NCBI GenBank assembly: GCA_947085045.1 | Contig: CAMTUU010000005.1 | Span: 186,001-250,000, forward strand | Reading direction: 5' to 3' | Source: Pseudolysinimonas_A sp947085045 | GTDB taxonomy: Bacteria > Actinomycetota > Actinomycetes > Actinomycetales > Microbacteriaceae | Length of the DNA stretch: 64,000 nucleotides | Part shown: piece by piece, positions 49,661 through 57,089 of the stretch | Layout: each line of letters begins with the position of its first letter | Numbering within the stretch: position 1 is the stretch's first letter | Notes under the pieces: model-generated | Database searches by the model: none | Told to the model about the DNA's origin: nothing | Seen by the model: the letters and a program-made list of their open reading frames with translations, nothing else | Made by a program: the position numbers and the translations under genes

Positions 49661-49675
49661 AGTTTAGCCATAACT
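49661..49675 (-). promoter_or_regulatory. Probable -10 and operator of the second HTH/NTase pair
   Basis: On the minus strand TAAACT (49666-49661) ends six bases before the ATG at 49654. The surrounding AGTT (49661-49664) and AACT (49672-49675) are inverted repeats, so the HTH product could bind over its own promoter. Confidence 0.45.
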
Positions 49676-49717
49676 GAATATCACGCAACCTCCCGCGTAC
49701 GAGGCGCACCTTCCGGT

Positions 49718-49723
49718 TAGCGT
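49718..49723 (+). promoter_or_regulatory. Probable -10 box for cofD (leaderless)
   Basis: TAGCGT ends six bases before the ATG at 49730, with no Shine-Dalgarno between. Confidence 0.45.
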
Positions 49724-49729
49724 GGCGAG

Positions 49730-50719
49730 ATGAAGATCACGGTGCTGGCCGGCGGCGTCGGCGGTGCCCGGTTCCTGCTCGGCGCCCGGCAGTACCTGCT
49801 GGCTTCTGGACAGCGCGGGGCCGACCCCGCCGCGGATCTCACCGCGATCGTCAACACCGCCGACGACCTGTGGCTCGCCGGGCTGCGCATCACCCCCGAC
49901 CTCGACTCGATCCTGTACGCGCTCGCCGGCGTGAACGACACCGTGCGCGGCTGGGGCCGCGCGGGCGACTCCGAGGTCGTCAACGCCGAGCTCGCCGCGT
50001 GGGGCGTCGCGTGGCCGTGGTTCACCCTCGGCGACCTCGACATCGCCGCCTCGGTCGCCCGCACCGCGTGGCTGCGCGAGGGAGTTCCGCTCGCCGAGGT
50101 CGTGACCCGTCTCGCGGCACGGTGGAATCTCGGCGCGCGGCTGCTGCCGGCGACCGGCGACGAGGCCGAGACGATCGTGCACCTCGCGGAGCCGGCCGAC
50201 GACGGGCGCACCGAACTGCACTTCCAGGAGTGGTGGGTGCGCTACCGGGCGGCGCTGCCGGCGGCGTCGTTCGAGGTGCGCGGGGCGGCGACCGCCCGGC
50301 CGTCGGACGGAGTGCTCGACGCGATCGCCGACGCCGACGTCGTGCTGCTCGCGCCGTCGAATCCGGTCGTGTCGATCGGGCCGATCCTCGATATCCCGGG
50401 GATCCGTGACGCGCTGGCCCGCACGGCGGCGAAGGTCGTCGGCGTCTCGCCGATCATCGCCGGTTCCGTCGTGCGCGGGATGGCGGACGCCTGCCTCACC
50501 GCGATCGGCGTCGCGACCAGCGCCGACGCGGTCGCCCGGCTTTACGGGTCCCGCGAGCACGGCGGGCTGCTCGACGGCTGGCTCGTCGACCAGGCGGATG
50601 CCGGCGTCATCGCGTCGCTCGAGGCGGACGGCATCCCGACCCGGGCGGTGCCGCTGTGGATGACCGACCCGGCGACGACGGCTCAGATGGTGGCGGCGGC
50701 GGTCGACCTCGCCAGCTGA
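49730..50719 (+). CDS. cofD: 2-phospho-L-lactate (or PEP) transferase of F420 synthesis
   Basis: A 329-residue CofD/FbiA that joins the guanylylated phospholactate or phosphoenolpyruvate moiety to FO, giving F420-0 or dehydro-F420-0. The start KITVLAGGVGGARFLLGARQ, the IVNTADDLWLAGLRITPDLDS block and the LLAPSNPVVSIGPILDIPGI segment are diagnostic. The transcript is probably leaderless. Its last 37 bases overlap the end of cofC, which runs the other way, so the two F420 genes are convergent rather than co-transcribed. Confidence 0.95.
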   Translation: MKITVLAGGVGGARFLLGARQYLLASGQRGADPAADLTAIVNTADDLWLAGLRITPDLDSILYALAGVNDTVRGWGRAGDSEVVNAELAAWGVAWPWFTLGDLDIAASVARTAWLREGVPLAEVVTRLAARWNLGARLLPATGDEAETIVHLAEPADDGRTELHFQEWWVRYRAALPAASFEVRGAATARPSDGVLDAIADADVVLLAPSNPVVSIGPILDIPGIRDALARTAAKVVGVSPIIAGSVVRGMADACLTAIGVATSADAVARLYGSREHGGLLDGWLVDQADAGVIASLEADGIPTRAVPLWMTDPATTAQMVAAAVDLAS

Positions 50720-51264
50720 GAGGGCGTGTCGACGTCGTGCCGCAGCGACGAGCGGTGCGGCATCGCCAGGCGGTGCAGGCCGAGAGCGCGATGACGGGAT
50801 GCCGACCCCCGCCCGAACGCGGAACGCCAGGTCACCCGGGCCCGGGCGGTGACGAGCGTGGTTCCCGTTCCCGCCGCGTCGGCGACGTAGGACCGCGGAT
50901 GCCGGGCCGCCGCCGCGAGCGCACGCGCGAGATCGGTGGGGACGAGCGCCGGGAGGTCGCCGAGCAGCACCGCCCGCGGGGCGCCGACCGGAACCGTGGC
51001 GAGGGCCGACGCGATCGCGGCGCGCAGACCGCGTGGCGCGGGTTCACCGACGACGCGCACCCGCGGCATCCCGTCGAGTTCTGCAGCCGTCGCGGCGTCG
51101 GCGGTGACCACCACGACGGCGGCGACTCCGGCCGCGAGCGACGCAGCGCGCACCGTCGCAACGCCGAGAGCACGCACCGCGACCTCCGGGGCGCCGAGCC
51201 GCGACTTGCCGTGGGCGGCGGGCTTGAGCGGCACGACGACCGTCCATCCACCGCGCACGTCCAC
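50683..51264 (-). CDS. cofC: 2-phospho-L-lactate (or PEP) guanylyltransferase of F420 synthesis
   Basis: A 193-residue CofC/FbiD nucleotidyltransferase that activates phospholactate or phosphoenolpyruvate with GTP for CofD. The start WTVVVPLKPAAHGKSRLGAP contains the nucleotide-binding residues, and LGDLPALVPTDLARAL and the ARVTWRSAFGRGSASRH region are as expected. GTG start at 51264, with TACCGT six bases upstream. It overlaps the cofD 3' end by 37 bases and is divergent from the F420-0 importer genes. Confidence 0.93.
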   Translation of the reverse strand: MDVRGGWTVVVPLKPAAHGKSRLGAPEVAVRALGVATVRAASLAAGVAAVVVVTADAATAAELDGMPRVRVVGEPAPRGLRAAIASALATVPVGAPRAVLLGDLPALVPTDLARALAAAARHPRSYVADAAGTGTTLVTARARVTWRSAFGRGSASRHRALGLHRLAMPHRSSLRHDVDTPSQLARSTAAATI

Positions 51265-51270
51265 GTCCCG

Positions 51271-51276
51271 ACGGTA
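51271..51276 (-). promoter_or_regulatory. Probable -10 box for cofC (leaderless)
   Basis: On the minus strand TACCGT ends six bases before the GTG at 51264. Confidence 0.4.
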
Positions 51277-51292
51277 GACCAGACGGCGGCGC

Positions 51293-51298
51293 TAGGCT
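51293..51298 (+). promoter_or_regulatory. Possible -10 box for the F420-0 importer operon
   Basis: TAGGCT here would give a leader of roughly 100 bases before the ATG at 51411, which has GGAG six bases upstream. I looked for a cobalamin-type riboswitch in the leader because the importer is BtuCDF-like, and I saw none. Confidence 0.3.
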
Positions 51299-51410
51299 GG
51301 AATCCGGTCCCCGGGCTCTCTCTGGCTCGTGGTTCGCGCATCCATCTCTGGGGCGATGACCGGCGCCTGTCTCGGCGCTTCTCGTCCCTGCGCACCCTCC
51401 CGGAGATCCC

Positions 51411-52367
51411 ATGACCCGCCTTCCCGTCCTCGCCGCTGTCGCCGGCGTCGCCCTCCTCGCCGGTTGCACCGCCCCGGCTCCCGCCGGGACACCGACCGCC
51501 GAAGCCGTCACGGTCGAGAACTGCGGCGTGCCGGTGACCTTCGCCGAGCCGCCGCAGCGGGTGGTGGCGATCAAGTCGACGTCGACCGAGATGATGCTCG
51601 CACTCGGCGTGGGCGACCGGATCGTCGGCACCGCGTTCCAGGACGGCCCGGTGCCCGACCCGTGGGCGGCCGACGCCGCCGGCATCCCGTCGATCAGCGA
51701 CTTCATGCCGAGCGAGGAGGCGGTGCTCGAGCTCGAGCCCGACCTCGTGTACTCCGGCTGGGAGTCGGCGTTCGCCGCCGACGCGACCGGGGAGCGCGCA
51801 GAACTCGCCTCGCTCGGGGTGGCCTCCTACGTGCAGCCGGCCGCCTGCCGCTCGGCCGACGTTCCCGAGAAGCTCACGTTCGACGAGGTGTTCCGCGAGA
51901 TCCAGGAGGCCGCCGACATCTTCGGCGTCCCCGCCGACGACCTCCTCGCCGCCCAGCAGGCCGAGCTGGATGCCATCGAACCGGATACCCGCGGCCTGAC
52001 GGCCCTCTGGTACTCGTCGGGCACCGACATCCCGTACGTCGGCGCTGGACTCGGAGCGCCGGAGCTCGTGCTCGAGACCGCGGGGCTGACCAACATCGCC
52101 GGCGACCTCGACATGACCTGGTCGACGTACGCCTGGGAGTCGATCGTCGACGCCGACCCCGACGTGATCGTGCTCATCGACGCCGACTGGAACACGGCGG
52201 CCTCGAAGATCGAGCTGCTCGAGTCGAACCCCGCCACCGCGGCGCTGTCGGCCGTGCAGAACCAGCGCTACGTCATCCTGCCGTTCCCGGCGGGCGAGGC
52301 GGGCGTGCGCACCGTGGCGGCGGCGACGTCGGTCGCAGCGCAGGTCGCGGAGCTGGACCTGCCGTGA
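51411..52367 (+). CDS. Putative F420-0 ABC transporter substrate-binding lipoprotein
   Basis: A 318-residue lipoprotein (VALLAGC, lipidated C19) of the BtuF/FhuD class: two lobes joined by a helix, with VVAIKSTSTEMMLALGVGDRI and later VIVLIDADWNTAASKIELL. Its place beside cofD/cofC and its match to the annotated family of proposed F420-0 importers support that label. The true ligand (F420-0, FO or another corrinoid- or siderophore-like molecule) is not shown by sequence. It heads a three-gene operon. Confidence 0.8.
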   Translation: MTRLPVLAAVAGVALLAGCTAPAPAGTPTAEAVTVENCGVPVTFAEPPQRVVAIKSTSTEMMLALGVGDRIVGTAFQDGPVPDPWAADAAGIPSISDFMPSEEAVLELEPDLVYSGWESAFAADATGERAELASLGVASYVQPAACRSADVPEKLTFDEVFREIQEAADIFGVPADDLLAAQQAELDAIEPDTRGLTALWYSSGTDIPYVGAGLGAPELVLETAGLTNIAGDLDMTWSTYAWESIVDADPDVIVLIDADWNTAASKIELLESNPATAALSAVQNQRYVILPFPAGEAGVRTVAAATSVAAQVAELDLP

Positions 52368-53380
52368 CCCGCACGGGAGCGCGAGGGCTGATCGCCGGCG
52401 GCGTGCTGGCGGTGGCGCTCGTGCTCTCCATCTCGGTCGCGGTGACGATCGGCCCGGCCGACCTGTCCGTCGGCGAGGTGTGGGGCTCGATCTGGTCGCA
52501 CGTCACGTTCACGGAGTCTCCGCTCAGCGTGCTGCGCGACGGCATCGTCTGGGAGTTGCGGCTGCCCCGCATCCTCACCGCCGCGGCGGTCGGCGCCGGA
52601 CTCGCCCTCGTCGGCGCCCTCATGCAGGCCCTCACCCGCAACCAGCTCGCCGACCCCTACCTGCTCGGCATCTCGTCGGGCGCGTCGCTCGGCGCGGTCA
52701 CCGTGCTGCTGCTCGGCTTCGCGGTCGTGCTGCCGCTCGCCGCGTTCATCGGCGCGCTGGCCGCGCTCGCCGCGACCCTCGCCCTCGCCGGTGCCTTCGG
52801 CCGGATCACCCCGACCCGCACGGTGCTCGCCGGCGTCGCGGTCTCGTCGCTCGCCGCCGCGATCACGTCGTTCGTCATCTTCTGGTTCGCGACCGGCGAC
52901 GCCTACCGCGAGGTGCTCTCCTGGCTGCTCGGGTCGCTCGCCGCCGCCCGCTGGGACTCCGTCGCGATCGCCGGCACCGCCATCCTCGTGCTGGGGATCC
53001 CGCTCGCACTCACCGGCCGACTGCTGGATGCCTTCGCCCTCGGTGACACGACCGCAGCGTCGGTCGGCATCCCGGTGCAGGGTGTGCGCTGGTCGCTCCT
53101 CGGCGCGGGCGCCCTGCTGACCGGGGCGCTCGTCGCGGTGAGCGGATCCATCGGATTCGTCGGCCTCGTGCTCCCTCACGCCGTGAGGCTCGTCGTCGGC
53201 CCCGGGCACCGCGCGCTACTGCCGCTCTCCGCCCTCGTCGGCGCGGTGTTCCTGGTCTGGGCCGACACCCTCGCCCGCACGGTGTTCGAGCCGCGCGAAC
53301 TGCCGGTCGGCATCGTCACCGCGATCGTCGGAGCGCCGGTGTTCGCCGCCCTCCTGGTGCGGCGCCGGAGTGAGGCATGA
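52364..53380 (+). CDS. Putative F420-0 ABC transporter permease (FecCD/BtuC-like)
   Basis: A 338-residue FecCD-type permease with about ten helices. LPRILTAAAVGAGLALVGALMQALTRNQLADPYLLGISSGA is the family N-terminal block (helix 2-3 region), and GSIGFVGLVLPHAVRLVVGPGHR is the ATPase-docking region. The GTG start overlaps the binding-protein stop (GTGA), and the stop overlaps the ATPase start (ATGA). Confidence 0.85.
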   Translation: MTRTGARGLIAGGVLAVALVLSISVAVTIGPADLSVGEVWGSIWSHVTFTESPLSVLRDGIVWELRLPRILTAAAVGAGLALVGALMQALTRNQLADPYLLGISSGASLGAVTVLLLGFAVVLPLAAFIGALAALAATLALAGAFGRITPTRTVLAGVAVSSLAAAITSFVIFWFATGDAYREVLSWLLGSLAAARWDSVAIAGTAILVLGIPLALTGRLLDAFALGDTTAASVGIPVQGVRWSLLGAGALLTGALVAVSGSIGFVGLVLPHAVRLVVGPGHRALLPLSALVGAVFLVWADTLARTVFEPRELPVGIVTAIVGAPVFAALLVRRRSEA

Positions 53381-54171
53381 CCGGGCGACTCAGTCTTTCC
53401 GTCACTGATGTGACGGATCACATCGACGGGACGCTGATTCTCGACGGATCGGCGTTCGACGCCCCCGCGGCATCCGTGACGGCGTTGCTCGGCCCGAACG
53501 GTGCCGGCAAGTCGACGCTGCTACGCGCGGTCGCCGGTATCCGCCGTCCGACCAGCGGGAGCGTCGAGTTCGAGGGGGTCGACCTTCTCGGGTTGCGGCG
53601 CCGCGACCGTGCCCGCCGGGTCGCGTTCGTCGAGCAGGAGGCGACCACCGAACTCCCCCTCACCTCGCGCGCGGTCGCCGGACTCGGCCGCACCCCGCAC
53701 GAGGCACTGCTCGGCGGGCGCGATCCGTCCTCGGATGCGGTGGTGACCCAGGCACTGACGGATGCCGGCGCGCTCGGGATCGCCGACCGCGAGGTGCCGT
53801 CGCTCTCCGGCGGCGAGCGTCAGCGCGTGCTGCTCGCCCGCGCCCTCGCCCAGCAGCCGCGGCTGCTACTGCTCGACGAGCCGATGAACCACCTCGACAT
53901 CGCCGCCCAGCTCGACGTGCTCGCCCTGCTGGCGCGGCTGGCGTCCGAGGGGGTGACGGTGGTCGCCGCGATGCACGACCTCGCCCTCGCCGCCTCGCAC
54001 GCCGACCACGTCGTCGTGATGTCGCAGGGTCGCGTCGTCGCGGCCGGGCCGACCGCGCAGACCCTCACGCCCGAACTCATCGGGGAGGTTTACGGCGTAC
54101 GCGCGGCGTGGACGACCAACCCGCTCACCGGGAAGCCCTTACTCGCGCTCGGCTCGCCGTTGCGCTCGTAG
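53377..54171 (+). CDS. Putative F420-0 ABC transporter ATP-binding protein
   Basis: A 264-residue FepC/BtuD-type ATPase. Walker A is LLGPNGAGKSTLLRA, the signature LSGGERQRVLLARAL, Walker B LLLLDEPMNHLDI and the switch His AAMHDLALAA. It completes the importer with the binding protein and permease. The stop lies 16 bases before the convergent higA stop. Confidence 0.88.
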   Translation: MTGRLSLSVTDVTDHIDGTLILDGSAFDAPAASVTALLGPNGAGKSTLLRAVAGIRRPTSGSVEFEGVDLLGLRRRDRARRVAFVEQEATTELPLTSRAVAGLGRTPHEALLGGRDPSSDAVVTQALTDAGALGIADREVPSLSGGERQRVLLARALAQQPRLLLLDEPMNHLDIAAQLDVLALLARLASEGVTVVAAMHDLALAASHADHVVVMSQGRVVAAGPTAQTLTPELIGEVYGVRAAWTTNPLTGKPLLALGSPLRS

Positions 54172-54186
54172 GACCCTCCGCTGACG

Positions 54187-54492
54187 TCACGCAGTCGCGA
54201 GATTCAGGTGGCCGACGCCCCTCAGATCGACGCTCTGCCGCGCGACCCAGAGGTCGTGAGCATCCTGCATGGCGAGCCAGCTCTCCGCGCTGCGCCCGAT
54301 GGCCTTCGAGAGGCGGAGCGCCATCTCGGGCGTGACCCGGCTCGCGCCGCTGATCACGCGGCTCAACGTGGAGGCGGAGACATCCAGCTGCTTGGCGAGT
54401 TCCCGCCCGCTCACCCCGAACGGCTCGAGATACACCTCGGAGATGAACTCACCGGGGTGCGGCGGATCGTACATCGGCTTCAGCTCGTCCAT
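54187..54492 (-). CDS. higA: HigA-type antitoxin
   Basis: A 101-residue HTH antitoxin of the HigA/VapI class. MYDPPHPGEFISEVYLEPFG is the typical N-terminus, and the HTH is GRELAKQLDVSASTLSRVISG. The ATG overlaps the higB stop as TGATG. HigA binds HigB and represses the promoter; the 28-bp interrupted palindrome upstream of higB is the likely operator. The toxin gene comes first, the usual higBA order. Confidence 0.93.
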   Translation of the reverse strand: MDELKPMYDPPHPGEFISEVYLEPFGVSGRELAKQLDVSASTLSRVISGASRVTPEMALRLSKAIGRSAESWLAMQDAHDLWVARQSVDLRGVGHLNLATA

Positions 54493-54773
54493 CAGTGGTA
54501 GTCCTCGTAGTCCAGGACGTACGCGTTCCCATCGCGGAACTCGAACGTCACCCTCCAGTTGCCGTTCACCATGATCGACCAGCGGCCGGCCGACCCGCCC
54601 TTCAGCGGGTGCAACCGGAAGCCCGGGATGTCCATGTCGTCGACCTCGTGCGCCGAGTCGAGTGCCGCGAGCTGCATGCGCAGTCGCTTCGTGTGATTCG
54701 GCTGCACACTTGCGGCATTGCCCGATTCGAACAGCGTGCGTAAGCCCTTGTGTTGGAAGGACTTGATCACCAC
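54492..54773 (-). CDS. higB: HigB-type toxin (RelE superfamily)
   Basis: A 93-residue HigB endoribonuclease-like toxin that would cut mRNA at the ribosome. FQHKGLRTLFESGNAASV near the start and the C-terminal GRWSIMVNGNWRVTFEFRDGNA with VLDYEDYH are diagnostic. Two adjacent GTG codons (54773 and 54770) could start it; the second lies six bases from TACACT, the spacing seen at other leaderless genes here, so the true start may be 54770. Confidence 0.92.
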   Translation of the reverse strand: MVIKSFQHKGLRTLFESGNAASVQPNHTKRLRMQLAALDSAHEVDDMDIPGFRLHPLKGGSAGRWSIMVNGNWRVTFEFRDGNAYVLDYEDYH

Positions 54774-54776
54774 CCG

Positions 54777-54805
54777 AGTGTAACATGATGCGCATCACGC
54801 AACAC
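54777..54805 (-). promoter_or_regulatory. higBA promoter and symmetric operator
   Basis: The 12-bp palindrome TGATGCGCATCA (54786-54797) is flanked symmetrically by GTGT (54778-54781) and ACAC (54802-54805), giving a 28-bp two-fold site. On the minus strand TACACT (54782-54777) is the probable -10 and overlaps the site, so HigA binding would block transcription. Confidence 0.65.
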
Positions 54806-54833
54806 CCGGGTCCCGGCACGCTTGCAGCGCTCC

Positions 54834-57089
54834 TCAACCACCGAGGGGTGGGGGCGGGCGGAAGCGCGCGAGGAGCGACGGCGGGAGGAAGATCGCGCGC
54901 AGCCGCACCCGGAGGGTGGCCGCGGAGGCGATCGCGCGGCGGAGGTCGTCGACATCCTCAGGAGTCATCGCAGGAGAGTCGGGCCGGTCGTACGCCGCCG
55001 CCTCGACCCCGATCTGCAGACGGGCCACCGCGTCGTCGCCTACCACGATCGCGAGGCGGGCGCTGAGTTGCCGGGGTGTCTCGGAGTCGGGCGCGACCCA
55101 GTCGTGGTCGTGCGCCGTGTCGCGGATCTCCGCCCAGGCGGCCGCCGCATCCCGACCCGTGCGCACGGCCCGCATCCGCCGCCGCCTCACCACCAGGCGG
55201 ACGCCCGCGGGCAGGAGCAGCAGCACGAGCAGGCCGAGGGTGATCGCGAGGATCGCCGGCAGCGGGTTCGCGGCCGACGACGCGACCGGGGCGACATCGA
55301 CGGGTTCCTCGGGCGCTCTCGTCGGGGCCGTGGTCGGCGCGACGTTGGGCGCTGCTTCGGGGTTCTGGCCCTCGAACTCCGGGGTGGCCGGGTCGTCGAC
55401 GGCGGCGAGCGACGAGTAGTCGGGCAGCGAGCCGCGACCGGGGGTCGGCTCGAACCGCAGCCAGCCGATGCCCTCGAAGTAGAGCTCCGGCCAGGCATGC
55501 ATGTCGGTCGAGTCGACGGTGAACTGGTTCCGGTCGCCGATGCTGCTGCGGGTGCCCGGCAGGAGCCCGACCACCATCCGCGCCGGGATGCCGACGGCCC
55601 GCGCCATCACGGTCATCGTCGAGGCGAAATGGATGCAGTATCCGCTCTTGACGACCAGGAACTCCTCCATCACCCCGATGCCGGTGCCGTCGTAGTCCTC
55701 CTCGACGGGGGTGTCGAGCGAGTAGGTGAAGTCACCCCCGGTGAAGTACTCCTGCAGGGCGATCGCGCGTTGGTAGGCCGACCCGGTCCCGGCGACGGTC
55801 TGCGCGACGCGCTGCACCTCCATCGATGTGCTCGGCAGGGCGAGGTAGCGCTCCTTGTCGATGGCCGCCCTGTCGCTGGTCAACTGCGCGGCGTCGGGCT
55901 CCACGTCGAGGAACGAGACCGAGTAGCTCTGCCCGCGGATGTCGGAGTCGGTGCTGCGCGCCGTCAGTCCGTCGCCCTGCCACTTCCAGTCGCCCTCGAG
56001 CCCGGTCACCGACGTCGCGGGATAGGGCAGGGGCAACCAGCGGCCACTGGCGTCCACGATCTGGATATCGACGTCGTACGGCGCACGCCGCACCTCGTCA
56101 TCGAGCCCTTGCGGGGACGGGAAGGCGGCGAGATCGCCGGCCGGATCGGTCTCGGTGATCGGCGTCCAGGAGACGCCGGTGAAGTCGTCGAGCACCGCGA
56201 GACGCAGGTACAGGCCGCCCGGCGCGTCGGTGGTGTAGGTGAGCAGGTCCACGGTCTGGTCGCGCCGCAGGTCTTCGCCGAGGTCGACGAGCGGATTGAG
56301 TCCGGTGCCGAGGCCGGCGGTGTTCGGCCGTGGGCCCTCGGAGGGGTCGGGGAAGAGGGCCGGCAGCACGAGCGAACCGACGACGACGAGCGCGGCCGCG
56401 CCGAGCACGCCCGGCAGCGGCATCCACCGCCGCCCCACCCGCAGCAAGGCGAGGTACGCGACCGCGACGAGTAGGAACCACACCGGCTCCGCGACGCCTC
56501 CGCGCACGACGACCGGGATGTCGAGCACGACGAGAAGCGGCAGCGCCGCGACGGCGGGCAGGCGGTCGAGCACGGGCGCGAAGAACACCACAGAGACGAC
56601 GGCGAGGATCGTGAGCAGGAACACGATGCCGTCGGTCGCGGTCGCCGGGATGCGCTGGGTCGAGATGCTCGAGATGCCTTCGGCCACGAGCTCGCCCCAG
56701 CGGCCGAAGGTGTCGGGAGTGGGGATGAGTCCGAGCAGGGAGACCTCGCGGGCGAAGCCGACGGTGAGGGTCAGGATCGCGACGATGAAGCCGGCGAGGG
56801 CGGGCTGCCACGGGCGGCGGCCGACTGCGGTCGCGATTCCGACGGCGAGGAGCGGCAGGATGACGGTCATCGCGACGGCCGGATACCACCCCCAGTCGCG
56901 CATCATCGGGGAGATGCCCGCGAGTCCGGCGAGGAGGGCGGCGCCGAAGAGGGCGAGGCGGAGCCAGGTGCGGGTGGTCGCGGCGCCGCGCGGCGCCCGG
57001 CGAAGGCTGCTCGGGGGTGGGTTTCGATACGCCGGCCGGTGTCCGGCACTCAACCCGCGGGTGGTGGGTGTGGTCTCAGTAGCGGTCAC
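54834..57089 (-). CDS. TgpA-like transglutaminase-domain membrane protein
   Basis: A 751-residue protein with an N-terminal block of about seven membrane helices (DUF3488-like), a periplasm-side transglutaminase core and a last helix before a cytoplasmic DUF4129-like tail. The catalytic Cys is in KSGYCIHFASTM and the His in DMHAWPELYFEGIGW. The GTG start at 57089 overlaps the DUF58 gene stop. Residues about 11-27 (GLSAGHRPAYRNPPPSS) are encoded by a copy of the intergenic GGGTTTCGATAC repeat, so the N-terminus is partly repeat-derived. It forms a unit with the DUF58 and MoxR genes, of unclear role in cell-envelope biology. Confidence 0.88.
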   Translation of the reverse strand: MTATETTPTTRGLSAGHRPAYRNPPPSSLRRAPRGAATTRTWLRLALFGAALLAGLAGISPMMRDWGWYPAVAMTVILPLLAVGIATAVGRRPWQPALAGFIVAILTLTVGFAREVSLLGLIPTPDTFGRWGELVAEGISSISTQRIPATATDGIVFLLTILAVVSVVFFAPVLDRLPAVAALPLLVVLDIPVVVRGGVAEPVWFLLVAVAYLALLRVGRRWMPLPGVLGAAALVVVGSLVLPALFPDPSEGPRPNTAGLGTGLNPLVDLGEDLRRDQTVDLLTYTTDAPGGLYLRLAVLDDFTGVSWTPITETDPAGDLAAFPSPQGLDDEVRRAPYDVDIQIVDASGRWLPLPYPATSVTGLEGDWKWQGDGLTARSTDSDIRGQSYSVSFLDVEPDAAQLTSDRAAIDKERYLALPSTSMEVQRVAQTVAGTGSAYQRAIALQEYFTGGDFTYSLDTPVEEDYDGTGIGVMEEFLVVKSGYCIHFASTMTVMARAVGIPARMVVGLLPGTRSSIGDRNQFTVDSTDMHAWPELYFEGIGWLRFEPTPGRGSLPDYSSLAAVDDPATPEFEGQNPEAAPNVAPTTAPTRAPEEPVDVAPVASSAANPLPAILAITLGLLVLLLLPAGVRLVVRRRRMRAVRTGRDAAAAWAEIRDTAHDHDWVAPDSETPRQLSARLAIVVGDDAVARLQIGVEAAAYDRPDSPAMTPEDVDDLRRAIASAATLRVRLRAIFLPPSLLARFRPPPPLGG
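57019..57060. repeat. GGGTTTCGATAC-type repeat, copy C, inside a coding region
   Basis: GGGTTTCGATACGCCGGCCGG ... CACTCAACCCGCGG has complementary ends GGGTT (57019-57023) and AACCC (57052-57056) and an inner GCCGG/CCGGC pairing. It lies in frame within the first 30 codons of the transglutaminase gene. Confidence 0.65.

Noticed and set aside
39840..49729. The accessory block considered as a classical genomic island with integrase or tRNA attachment
   Set aside because: No integrase, tRNA gene or direct att repeats were seen at either boundary; only the toxin-antitoxin-like pairs flank it.
51265..51410. Possible cobalamin riboswitch ahead of the BtuCDF-like importer
   Set aside because: I could not find B12-box-like or other conserved riboswitch elements in the leader; only a TAGGCT box and a ribosome site are seen.
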